Shown one piece after another: positions 33,339-39,799 of a stretch of DNA of 64,000 nucleotides (positions within the stretch are counted from its first letter, which is position 1; each line of letters opens with the position of its first letter). The stretch covers positions 1,674,001 to 1,738,000 of the forward strand of contig NZ_CP012898.1 in NCBI RefSeq assembly GCF_001310225.1, written 5' to 3'. Below the pieces are notes generated by a model that was not told the origin of the DNA, ran no database searches, and saw only the letters and a list, made by a program, of their open reading frames with translations. The stretch is from Pseudalgibacter alginicilyticus (GTDB lineage: Bacteria; Bacteroidota; Bacteroidia; Flavobacteriales; Flavobacteriaceae). The translations under genes and the position numbers were made by a program.

Positions 33339-34370
33339 TTAGATACCTATGGAACTTGATTTAATGGCCACTTCTACGCCACGGCGCAGTCGGTTGAATA
33401 CCTTCATTGCCAGTTGCGCCTGTGTTACCGGAATGCTGGGCAGCATTGGAACACCACTTTCCTTCATCATTTTAAAGGCGATCGCCTTTTCATTGGTGGG
33501 CAGTTTCATCAGCGAGGCAAAATAGACTTTCGGATTCTTTATAAAATCCTTTCGAGCCTTGTAGGTCTCAGCGAAGTTCCGTTGATAGCCAAAAGTTTTG
33601 TCAAAAGTCTTTTCCGCACTTTCAAAAAATTGGTCACGGTCAAAGCCCCGTTTTACATTCTTACCGTGCATCTCCACTTCCGATGCCTTATGCTTGCTCC
33701 CTGGGGAAAGGCTGAAGGTATTGGAGGCATCCTTTCGGCTTACGATGATATGGGTATGACTTTGGTTTCCCGCCTTTTGCATTCCCTGGACAATTCGCTT
33801 CCCGTCCTGTTGGTGCGGTGCTTCCTTTTCCAATCGGTCAATTTTCTTCTGCAATAGTTTGCTATTGCCTTCCGCCCGCCCTTCTTCAATATTTCTGATT
33901 TCTGTTTTAAGCTGAAGGATTTTCGTTGCATAAGGCTGGTTTTCCTTGATCTGCCAATCCGTTCCCTTAAAAGTGCGTTGGTGTTCTATTTTTGCATAAT
34001 ATTTTATATCATCGATGGTAATGGGTCTTCCGTTGATTTCACGGTTAAAGGATGCCACATAATCCTTCATCAGTTCACGGGTGTATTTTTTTAAATCTTC
34101 ACTACTGTTCTGTAACCGGCTCAGTTCATATTTGGAAGGACTCACCGTAATCGAATAGAATTTCGGTTCGGTCTTTTTGAGTTTGGCACCGTTGCCATCG
34201 ATATCCTTCACCACTTCTTCAGGGGAAATTTTATCTCCATACTGGTTGAAAAAGTGTTCCATTTCTTCCTGTTCCAAACCCTGGTTTTCCTTCTCCAGAT
34301 AGCCGACAAAATCGCCTGAACTTTGTGAATAATTCCCTCCCAGTTTTTGAGGTGTAATTGTGATATACAT
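33339..34370 (-). CDS. mobB: MobB relaxase (DUF5712-type)
   Basis: The 343-residue protein starts MYITITPQKLGGNYSQSSGDFVGYLEKENQG and has the relaxase pattern of the Bacteroidetes MobB group: KFYSITVSPSKYEL in the centre and a histidine motif QSHTHIIVSRKDASNTFSLSPG for metal binding. Tyr residues near the N-terminus are candidates for the nicking nucleophile. It would nick at oriT, probably in 34763-35191 just upstream of mobA. It is spaced 11 bp after mobA. Confidence 0.85.
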   Translation of the reverse strand: MYITITPQKLGGNYSQSSGDFVGYLEKENQGLEQEEMEHFFNQYGDKISPEEVVKDIDGNGAKLKKTEPKFYSITVSPSKYELSRLQNSSEDLKKYTRELMKDYVASFNREINGRPITIDDIKYYAKIEHQRTFKGTDWQIKENQPYATKILQLKTEIRNIEEGRAEGNSKLLQKKIDRLEKEAPHQQDGKRIVQGMQKAGNQSHTHIIVSRKDASNTFSLSPGSKHKASEVEMHGKNVKRGFDRDQFFESAEKTFDKTFGYQRNFAETYKARKDFIKNPKVYFASLMKLPTNEKAIAFKMMKESGVPMLPSIPVTQAQLAMKVFNRLRRGVEVAIKSSSIGI

Positions 34371-34381
34371 AGCTCAAAAAT

Positions 34382-34762
34382 TTAGAGTTCGTTAGTATGG
34401 TTTTGCTTTTCCTGAAATCTTACTTTAGGTTTTTCCTCGACCGTTTTCTTTTCCAAAATCAAAGGTTTTTTTGAAGGTTCGTTCGTCTGAAAAAGGGATT
34501 CTATCATTGCGACCGTGGGTTTGGTCTGTGTCTTTTCCATATCCCTCATTATCGCGATGACCGCATTGATACGTTTCTTTAGTGAAGCTTCGATTGTCCT
34601 ACCTGTCGGTCCCAATTTTTCCTTTGGGGAAATCTCATTGTAGAAGAAAAAGTCGAGCATTGTTTCCAATGCTTCGGTGTGTGATTCGAAGTGTGTCCTT
34701 GAAAATTCCTGAAAACGTTTTGCCGTTTCCTTTTTGAACCTGATGCCGATAAATGAGTCCAT
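34382..34762 (-). CDS. mobA: MobA-type mobilization accessory protein (BfmA/BtgA-like)
   Basis: The 126-residue protein starts MDSFIGIRFKKETAKRFQEFSRTHFESHTEALETMLDFF, a ribbon-helix-helix-like start of BfmA/BtgA mobilization proteins, with a helical middle and a charged tail. It would bind oriT and assist the MobB relaxase. Two copies of a 13-bp palindromic sequence lie directly before its start (34772-34784 and 34814-34826) and are good candidates for its binding site and autoregulation. Confidence 0.82.
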   Translation of the reverse strand: MDSFIGIRFKKETAKRFQEFSRTHFESHTEALETMLDFFFYNEISPKEKLGPTGRTIEASLKKRINAVIAIMRDMEKTQTKPTVAMIESLFQTNEPSKKPLILEKKTVEEKPKVRFQEKQNHTNEL

Positions 34763-34771
34763 AATTCGCCG

Positions 34772-34826
34772 ATTTGTCGCAAATCCTTCCCTAAAAATGG
34801 GCGTTCACAGGGCATTTGTCGCAAAT
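34772..34826. promoter_or_regulatory. Two copies of the palindromic ATTTGTCGCAAAT before mobA
   Basis: ATTTGTCGCAAAT occurs at 34772-34784 and 34814-34826, 42 bp apart. Each copy has ATTTG and CAAAT arms around TCG, and the first copy starts 10 bp upstream of the mobA ATG. They are probable binding sites for MobA or another relaxosome protein. Confidence 0.55.
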
Positions 34827-35140
34827 TGTAGGAGGTCGGGAATTTTATATTTTTTCAAATTACTGAATGTCAGTGATTTGTAAATAAAAAGGAGTACTAA
34901 ACATCGCATCGCGTGTTACCCTCTTGCTACTCCTTTTCGTTCGCCCCAGGCGAACAAAATTCCGTACAATCTGGCTCAAAAGCCAATTGCCATTTTGAGG
35001 AAAATAATTTCCTGTTATTTGATTTTTCGATGTGTAAGGGTATCGGCGAAAGTCAAAAATGGATAACCCTACGTAAAATTGAATGCTGAATTTCAGCGAA
35101 ATAAAGATAATGATTTTTCTTGAATTGGAATTAATTAAAC

Positions 35141-35170
35141 AAAAAAACACCTCCAAAAATTTAGAGGTGC
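35141..35170 (-). terminator. Rho-independent terminator of the 35192 gene
   Basis: On the minus strand GCACCTC, a 10-nt loop and GAGGTG are followed directly by seven T residues (35141-35147). It lies 22 bp after the stop of the 66-residue gene at 35192, on the side where transcription from ssb and the radC-like gene would end. Confidence 0.75.
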
Positions 35171-35191
35171 TTGACTATGCAGTTTATAAAA

Positions 35192-35389
35192 TCAGATGTT
35201 GAATACAAAGGTATAGGAGTATAAATTTCGCAATGCTTCTTCCTCTAGCATCGTTTTAAAACAAGTATGATTTTCCCTTACGTATTTGCGAATAGCATCC
35301 CCAAATTTTCGTTCCACGTCTCTTTTAGAATTTTCCAAAAGTCGGTTTTGAGCCTCTTCGTTCAAGTCTGTAAAATTTAGATATACCAT
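35192..35389 (-). CDS. Small helical protein next to the RadC-like gene (65 aa)
   Basis: The ATG at 35389 gives MVYLNFTDLNEEAQNRLLEN followed by KRDVERKFGDAIRKYVRENHTCFKTMLEEEALRNLYSYTFVFNI, a compact helical protein. The longer frame to 35440 would overlap the radC-like gene by about 40 bp. Similar small proteins often accompany RadC-like genes in Bacteroidetes mobile elements. Function is unknown. Confidence 0.6.
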   Translation of the reverse strand: MVYLNFTDLNEEAQNRLLENSKRDVERKFGDAIRKYVRENHTCFKTMLEEEALRNLYSYTFVFNI

Positions 35390-35399
35390 AGCTTTGAAT

Positions 35400-35849
35400 T
35401 TAAAGGATTCCGTTATCTGCAAAACTGTAATAATCGCCATCAGGGGTAAGTATCAAATGGTCTAAAACTTTTATATCAAGTAGTTCCCCTGCATTTTTGA
35501 TTTTTTGGGTCAGGGTTTTATCCGCTTCACTGGGCTTTAAAGTACCGCTCGGATGGTTATGCAATAATATGACCGCTGTGGTGAGACTTTTTAAAAGTAC
35601 AGCAAACAGGATGCGCACATCCACTAACGTACCTGTGATACCTCCGTTTGAAACGTCACAAATCCCCTTTACCTTATTGGCATTGTTGAGCATCATTATT
35701 TTAAAGGTTTCGTGCAGTTCAATTGTTTCTTTGTTCCATTGGCTATAGGCTATATCGGCAGCATTTTGGGAACAGGTTACTTTGGGAAGCAAATTTGCCT
35801 TTGTGCTTCCGCTGTAACTTATGGCTATTTCATTAACTTTGCTTTTCAT
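35400..35849 (-). CDS. RadC-like JAB-domain protein
   Basis: The 149-residue protein from ATG 35849 (MKSKVNEIAISYSGS) carries the RadC JAMM motif HNHPSGTLKPSEAD and the preceding GGITGTLVDVRILFAVLL. RadC-like proteins of this size, without the N-terminal HhH domain, are common on ICEs and plasmids; their zinc-peptidase-like fold has no settled activity. The stop is about 10 bp before the 35389 start of the small gene. Confidence 0.85.
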   Translation of the reverse strand: MKSKVNEIAISYSGSTKANLLPKVTCSQNAADIAYSQWNKETIELHETFKIMMLNNANKVKGICDVSNGGITGTLVDVRILFAVLLKSLTTAVILLHNHPSGTLKPSEADKTLTQKIKNAGELLDIKVLDHLILTPDGDYYSFADNGIL

Positions 35850-35877
35850 TCTTAACTTATTAATTGGGTTAATAATT

Positions 35878-35915
35878 AAAAGAGGGCGCAACTTTCGATG
35901 GGAACGCCCTCTTAA
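35878..35915 (-). terminator. Terminator of the ssb gene
   Basis: AAGAGGGCG (35880-35888) pairs with CGCCCTCTT (35905-35913) over a 16-nt loop. On the minus strand the stem is followed by TTTTAATTATT. It lies 12 bp beyond the ssb stop at 35926, between ssb and the RadC-like gene, so the two are probably at least partly separate transcripts. Confidence 0.7.
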
Positions 35916-35925
35916 ATTTTAAGGA

Positions 35926-36270
35926 TTACTTATCGCTTTTGCTTCCAAGTAATAGAATTTCATTGGCTTCAACCTCGGTAACATAGCGTTGATTTCCGTC
36001 ATCCGTGGTATAGGTGCGGGTTCGTAATTTTCCCGTAATGGCAATTTCCTTTCCCTTGCCTACATAATTTTCGATAATCTCGGCAGTCTTGCCCCAAGCT
36101 ACAACGGTGTGCCAGTCAGTAGACTGCACTTTTTCGCCCTTATTGTTTTTGTAGTGTTCATTGGTGGCGATTGAAAAACGGGCTACTTTTTTACCACTTT
36201 CAAGGTTGGTAATGGTTGGTTCCTGTCCAACGTTTCCGATTAACTGTACGTGATTTTTTAAAGTACTCAT
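35926..36270 (-). CDS. ssb: Single-stranded DNA-binding protein (ICE-borne SSB)
   Basis: The 114-residue protein is an OB-fold SSB: KNHVQLIGNVGQEPTITNLESGKKVARFSIATNEHYKN, then TDWHTVVAWGKTAEIIENYVGKGKEIAITGKLRTRTYTTDDGNQRYVTEVEANEILLLG. The acidic C-terminal tip for partner binding is missing (it ends GSKSDK), as in several element-encoded SSBs. It protects transferred single strands. An 11-bp gap separates it from the small basic gene upstream. Confidence 0.93.
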   Translation of the reverse strand: MSTLKNHVQLIGNVGQEPTITNLESGKKVARFSIATNEHYKNNKGEKVQSTDWHTVVAWGKTAEIIENYVGKGKEIAITGKLRTRTYTTDDGNQRYVTEVEANEILLLGSKSDK

Positions 36271-36280
36271 AGTAAAAGAA

Positions 36281-36454
36281 TTAAAGATTAATTAAAATGC
36301 TATCTGAACCATTCAGACAGTTTGCGTTTCTATTTTTTTGAAGTGATTTACTTATTATATCTTGAGCGTTTTCCTTTTTTGTTTTTTTTGGTGCCGCTTC
36401 CTTTTTGATGTTTTTGTACGATTTCATAAGCTTCATTTTAGATTTACTTCCCAT
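36281..36454 (-). CDS. Small basic protein upstream of ssb (57 aa)
   Basis: The ATG at 36454 gives MGSKSKMKLMKSYKNIKKEA followed by PKKTKKENAQDIISKSLQKNRNANCLNGSDSILINL. The protein is lysine-rich and mostly disordered. The frame is open to 36559, but the upstream segment has no composition supporting coding. No family is recognised. Its position 10 bp before ssb suggests co-transcription. Confidence 0.45.
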   Translation of the reverse strand: MGSKSKMKLMKSYKNIKKEAAPKKTKKENAQDIISKSLQKNRNANCLNGSDSILINL

Positions 36455-36961
36455 AGCGCCCTCGCTGTTACCTTTTTTTGTTGCTGATACAGTTTCAATA
36501 TTTGGAATTGATAAGGACTTATAAAAGGGAGTACGCGACCGGTTATGCAGTCCGTTCAACTTCCAAATGTTGGTATTTTGCTGTCAAAAAAAGGGAGGAA
36601 CAGTGAGGGTAAGGGAGTAGGTCTAAAGGCTTTTGTGAAGTACCAATACATAGGAAGCGGCACCAAATGATTAAATGGAATTCCGATGGAGCGGACTCCG
36701 TTCACTATTTGGGATTGGGAATGGAGAGTTCCTTCCCAAAGCATCGGGAAGGGTTAACGGAATGGAAAGGAGAAATTGGGGATGGTGTCCAAGACTTTTT
36801 CAGGGAAGCTCTTTGCCCGAAATGTAGCTTTTAGCAGAATGCAGGGGAATGTGCTGAGCGAACTCCATAAAGAATAATACCCTTTGGGCTAATTATACTT
36901 TTATATTGGAAAATATTTTTATCAAATTTAAATGTCACACATATGAGAAATATTTTTATCT
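36455..36961. other. About 500-bp stretch without a supported gene
   Basis: No convincing reading frame is seen; a 62-residue minus-strand frame at 36556-36744 has no protein-like features. The plus strand from about 36580 to 36860 is unusually rich in G and A runs. It includes an inverted repeat CCTTCCC/GGGAAGG around AAAGCATC and a smaller repeat GGAG-CGGA-CTCC. The final 60 bp hold the TetR promoter region. It marks the change from the ICE core to the regulator/HipBA cargo. Confidence 0.4.
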
Positions 36962-36964
36962 TTG
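36911..36964 (+). promoter_or_regulatory. TetR gene promoter with 13-bp direct repeats
   Basis: AAATATTTTTATC occurs at 36911-36923 and 36948-36960, 37 bp apart. The second copy runs into a -7 element TATCTTTG (36957-36964). The TetR ATG at 36974 lies 9 bp later, so the transcript has almost no leader. The repeats are candidate TetR operators. An in-frame TTG at 36962 falls inside the -7 element and cannot be the start codon. Confidence 0.55.
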
Positions 36965-36973
36965 CCTTATCTT

Positions 36974-37528
36974 ATGACCGATACAAAAAAAAGAATCATA
37001 GAATCTGCAATCAAAATCTTCAATGAAGACCTATCGGCTCCTTTACAAAAAGTTGCGGATAATGCAGGAGTGACCAGAAGAACATTGCATCGTTACTTTA
37101 AAGATCGGAATGAACTTGTAGCTATCTGTAAACAAGCCATAGAATCAAGCTGCAAGAAAGCAATGATATCGGCAATTCAGAGCAGCGATGATGGCCTCAT
37201 CCAGTTAGAACGAATGCTCTACGCCGGAATTGATTGTGGAGCAAAATATTCCGTTTTTTATAAACTACATCAAGGTAAAGATCACGAACATAACCATCAA
37301 AATAAGAATTGTGCGGATTACGATTATATCTATAACCAATTCCAAGGTATTATTATCGAATTACAGAAAGAGGGTAAAGTAAGTCCAGCAATGTCCCCGG
37401 AATGGATACAGGTTTTACATTCCGGAATTATTGAAAGTACGGTCAACGCAAGGCAAACCAAAACTAAAAGTTTTGAGGAAATCAAGGAGCTCGCCTGGAC
37501 TTCCTACATAAAAGCAATAGCCCCTTAA
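36974..37528 (+). CDS. TetR/AcrR-family transcriptional regulator
   Basis: The 184-residue protein starts MTDTKKRIIESAIKIFNEDL and has the TetR HTH at residues about 5-50 (APLQKVADNAGVTRRTLHRYFKDRNELVA). The ligand-binding helices include a cysteine/histidine-rich stretch HQGKDHEHNHQNKNCADYDY, which could bind metal or sense redox state. It is followed by a thioredoxin-reductase-like gene after 53 bp, whose expression it probably controls. Confidence 0.85.
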   Translation: MTDTKKRIIESAIKIFNEDLSAPLQKVADNAGVTRRTLHRYFKDRNELVAICKQAIESSCKKAMISAIQSSDDGLIQLERMLYAGIDCGAKYSVFYKLHQGKDHEHNHQNKNCADYDYIYNQFQGIIIELQKEGKVSPAMSPEWIQVLHSGIIESTVNARQTKTKSFEEIKELAWTSYIKAIAP

Positions 37529-37581
37529 AAAAAATTTACATCGATATGTCTCATTTTTGAGACAGTTTATATTTAAAAGCA

Positions 37582-38487
37582 ATGAGAACTAAAAGTTTTG
37601 AAGTAATTATTATTGGCGGAAGTTATGCCGGTCTTTCTGCAGCAATGACATTGGGCCGTTCCTTGCGAAACGTGTTGATTATTGATAACGGTCAACCCTG
37701 TAATCGGCAGACCCCGCATTCGCATAATTTTATTACCCAGGATGGCGTCCCTCCCACAGAAATAGCGGCAAAAGCCAAAGAACAAGTTTTAAAATATACA
37801 ACGGTTGACTTTATTACAGATCTTGCAGTCAGTGCAGAAAAAACTAAAAAAGGCTTCTCTATTACCACTCAATCAGGTGATGTAGTTACTGCTGAGAAAC
37901 TGATTATTGCTACTGGAGTAAAAGATATCATTCCTAAAATCGACGGTTTTGAAGAATGTTGGGGAATTTCGATGATCCATTGTCCCTATTGTCACGGCTA
38001 CGAAGTTCGAAATAAAAAAACAGGTATTATGGCGAACGGTGAGCGCGCATTTCATTTAGCTTCTCTGGTGAACAACCTTACGGATAATTTAACCATCCTG
38101 ACGACTGGAAAAGCAGATTTCACGTCCGAACAATTGGCGAAATTGGAATCACATCAAATAGCAATCATCGAAACTAAAATTTCAGCAATTGAACATCAGA
38201 ATGGCCATCTCCAAAAGGTCATCTTAAGTAATGAAAAAAATGTAGCCTTCAATGCAATATATGCAGGATTCCCTTTTGTCCAACATACCGATATTCCGGT
38301 TTCTTTAGGCTGTGAATTGACAGAACACGGCCATATCAAGGTCAATGAATTTCAGCAAACAACTATTGAAAGTATCTATGCCTGTGGGGACAATTCTACA
38401 ATGATGCGTTCTGTAGCTACTGCCGTTGCCAATGGAAACCTTGCCGGCGCAATGGTCAACGCCGACTTGACCAAAAAACATTTTTAA
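37582..38487 (+). CDS. Thioredoxin-reductase-like NAD(P)/FAD oxidoreductase
   Basis: The 301-residue protein has an N-terminal FAD-binding GGSYAGLSAAM motif, a redox CPYC (Cys134/Cys137 in MIHCPYCHGYEVRNKKTG) and a C-terminal ACGDNSTMMRSVATAVANGNLAGAMV, the pattern of thioredoxin reductases and their relatives. The NADPH-binding glycine motif after CPYC is weak (GIMANGERAFHLASLVN), so it may belong to the ferredoxin-dependent or TrxR-like branch. It is in the TetR-led group with a small protein and a methyltransferase and could serve in redox detoxification. Confidence 0.83.
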   Translation: MRTKSFEVIIIGGSYAGLSAAMTLGRSLRNVLIIDNGQPCNRQTPHSHNFITQDGVPPTEIAAKAKEQVLKYTTVDFITDLAVSAEKTKKGFSITTQSGDVVTAEKLIIATGVKDIIPKIDGFEECWGISMIHCPYCHGYEVRNKKTGIMANGERAFHLASLVNNLTDNLTILTTGKADFTSEQLAKLESHQIAIIETKISAIEHQNGHLQKVILSNEKNVAFNAIYAGFPFVQHTDIPVSLGCELTEHGHIKVNEFQQTTIESIYACGDNSTMMRSVATAVANGNLAGAMVNADLTKKHF

Positions 38488-38500
38488 TAAAATTCAGACA

Positions 38501-38746
38501 ATGATTGAAGTATTCACCACCAGTATCCCAGATCAAATCCTAGGAACCCAGATTATAAAAAGCCTTAAAACGTCTTTTCCAGATTTAAAGATTGACTTTG
38601 ATATAGAGGCCCCCATAGCAAACTATCCTTGTGATCATAGCATTTTACGCATTGAGGGAACTACAATTGATGCACAGATTATAATTTCCCATTTAAACAA
38701 AAAGGGATACCTATGCCACATTTTAGAAGACAAAATATGTAACTAA
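38501..38746 (+). CDS. Small ferredoxin-like-fold protein, paralogue of 3880-4119
   Basis: This 81-residue protein shows the same beta-alpha-beta-beta-alpha-beta layout as the 79-residue product at 3880: MIEVFTTSIP start, FPDLKIDFDIEAP, a CDHSILRIEG core, a helix DAQIIISHLNKKGY and a final strand CHILEDKI. It lacks a CXXC. It lies 13 bp after the reductase-like gene and 13 bp before the methyltransferase, so it is in the same transcript. Function is unknown. Confidence 0.65.
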   Translation: MIEVFTTSIPDQILGTQIIKSLKTSFPDLKIDFDIEAPIANYPCDHSILRIEGTTIDAQIIISHLNKKGYLCHILEDKICN

Positions 38747-38759
38747 ATAATAGAAAATT

Positions 38760-39392
38760 ATGAAAGAATTTTGGGAATCAAATTTTCAGGATAAACAAAT
38801 GATGTGGGGATTGCAACCTGCGGATGCAACTTTGGAAGCGAAAACGTTATTTCAGAAAAACAAAATACAAAAAATTCTAATTCCCGGTTTTGGCTACGGT
38901 AGAAATGCAAAAACCTTTATTGATGATGGATTTGATATAACAGGTATAGAGATTTCAAAAACGGCCATTGACTTAGCTAAAAACTATGTTATGGGTGAAT
39001 ATAAATTGTATCACGGATCTGTAACCGATATGCCTTTTGATCTGGAAAAATACAAGGGCATTTTTTGCTATGCCCTAATTCATCTATTGAATAAAAAAGA
39101 GCGTAAAAAACTGATTCAGGATTGCTACGATCAACTTGAGACTAATGGTATTATGATTTTTATAGCACTTTCTACAAATGATGCCCGATACGGAAAAGGT
39201 GATATAATTAGCAGAAATACATACCACACTAAACATGGGGTAGAGTTATTCTTTTATGACTCAGATACATTGGAAAGGGAATTTGGAGCATATGGGTTGA
39301 TTGAAACTGAAGAAATAAATGAACCTGTAAAAATTACAAGCGACAAACCTTCACAGAAATTTTGGAAAATTATTTGCAAAAAAGTTGGATAA
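38760..39392 (+). CDS. Class I SAM-dependent methyltransferase
   Basis: The 210-residue protein has motif I ILIPGFGYGRNAKTFIDDGFDITGIEIS, then DMPFDLEKYKGIFCYALIHLL, typical of class I methyltransferases of the Methyltransf_25/TehB-like or thiopurine type. A tellurite- or xenobiotic-modifying role is possible but cannot be shown. It is the last gene of the TetR group. Its stop is followed by a short palindrome ACACCCA-A-TGGGTGT (39393-39407) before the hipB promoter. Confidence 0.8.
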   Translation: MKEFWESNFQDKQMMWGLQPADATLEAKTLFQKNKIQKILIPGFGYGRNAKTFIDDGFDITGIEISKTAIDLAKNYVMGEYKLYHGSVTDMPFDLEKYKGIFCYALIHLLNKKERKKLIQDCYDQLETNGIMIFIALSTNDARYGKGDIISRNTYHTKHGVELFFYDSDTLEREFGAYGLIETEEINEPVKITSDKPSQKFWKIICKKVG

Positions 39393-39407
39393 ACACCCAA
39401 TGGGTGT
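39393..39407. repeat. 15-bp palindrome after the methyltransferase gene
   Basis: ACACCCA-A-TGGGTGT is a perfect 7+1+7 palindrome directly after the methyltransferase stop, followed by TAAAAAACATTTTTTT. It could act as a weak terminator or a protein-binding site. It shares the CACCCAA core with the sites near rteC. Confidence 0.3.
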
Positions 39408-39423
39408 AAAAAACATTTTTTTG

Positions 39424-39479
39424 TAACGTATAATATTATTTACTTTATTCCATATATTTGTAAAATATATTTAACGTTA
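39424..39479 (+). promoter_or_regulatory. hipB promoter with TAACGT repeats
   Basis: TATATTTG at 39453-39460 is an exact -7 element. TAACGT occurs at 39424-39429 and within the palindrome TAACGTTA at 39472-39479, which overlaps the hipB start codon at 39479. The sites flank the promoter as expected for autorepression by the HipB HTH protein. No -33 TTG is seen at standard spacing. Confidence 0.5.
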
Positions 39480-39799
39480 TGTCCAGAAATAGTATTATAT
39501 TATTACCCAAGAATAAGAAGCTTTTACAAGCGGTGGGAGAAAATATTAAATTAGCACGCTTACGCAGAAAACTAACGATGGATCAGGTTTCAGAGCGAGC
39601 AGGGATTTCCCGTCCCACACTTTCTTCTCTAGAAAAAGGGAGTCCTTCAATTTCTTTAGGTATTATTCTCCAAGTTTTAGTAGTATTAGGTCTGGAGAAG
39701 GATATACTGCTTTTGGCCGACGATGATGTATTGGGCAGAAAAATACAGGATGCGGATCTAACCGTAAAGGAACGCGGCCCAAAAAACACCAAGAAATAA
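39479..39799 (+). CDS. hipB: HipB-like antitoxin (XRE HTH)
   Basis: The 106-residue protein has an XRE HTH (residues about 20-70: GENIKLARLRRKLTMDQVSERAGISRPTLSSLEKGSPSISLGIILQVL) and a charged tail. It ends at the first base of the HipA start codon (39799), so the two are translationally coupled. It would bind and neutralise HipA and repress the operon. Confidence 0.87.
   Translation: MSRNSIILLPKNKKLLQAVGENIKLARLRRKLTMDQVSERAGISRPTLSSLEKGSPSISLGIILQVLVVLGLEKDILLLADDDVLGRKIQDADLTVKERGPKNTKK

Larger units (their letters stand above)
34763..35191. other. 430-bp non-coding region with hairpins, probable oriT region
   Basis: No supported gene lies here; a 98-residue frame at 34860-35156 is judged spurious. 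The region lies directly upstream of mobA and contains the 13-bp repeats described separately, a 7-bp stem GTTCGCC/GGCGAAC with a 3-nt loop at 34939-34955, and the smaller inverted repeat AGGAAA-ATAA-TTTCCT near 35000. oriT in Bacteroidetes mobilizable elements typically lies just before the mob genes, so this is the best oriT candidate. The nick site cannot be placed. Confidence 0.5.

Noticed and set aside
33414-33857. A 147-residue plus-strand open frame inside mobB
   Set aside because: It is opposite mobB with no start context or recognised family, so it is treated as a shadow.
34860-35156. A 98-residue minus-strand frame in the region before mobA
   Set aside because: It overlaps the hairpin-rich probable oriT region and has no protein-like pattern.
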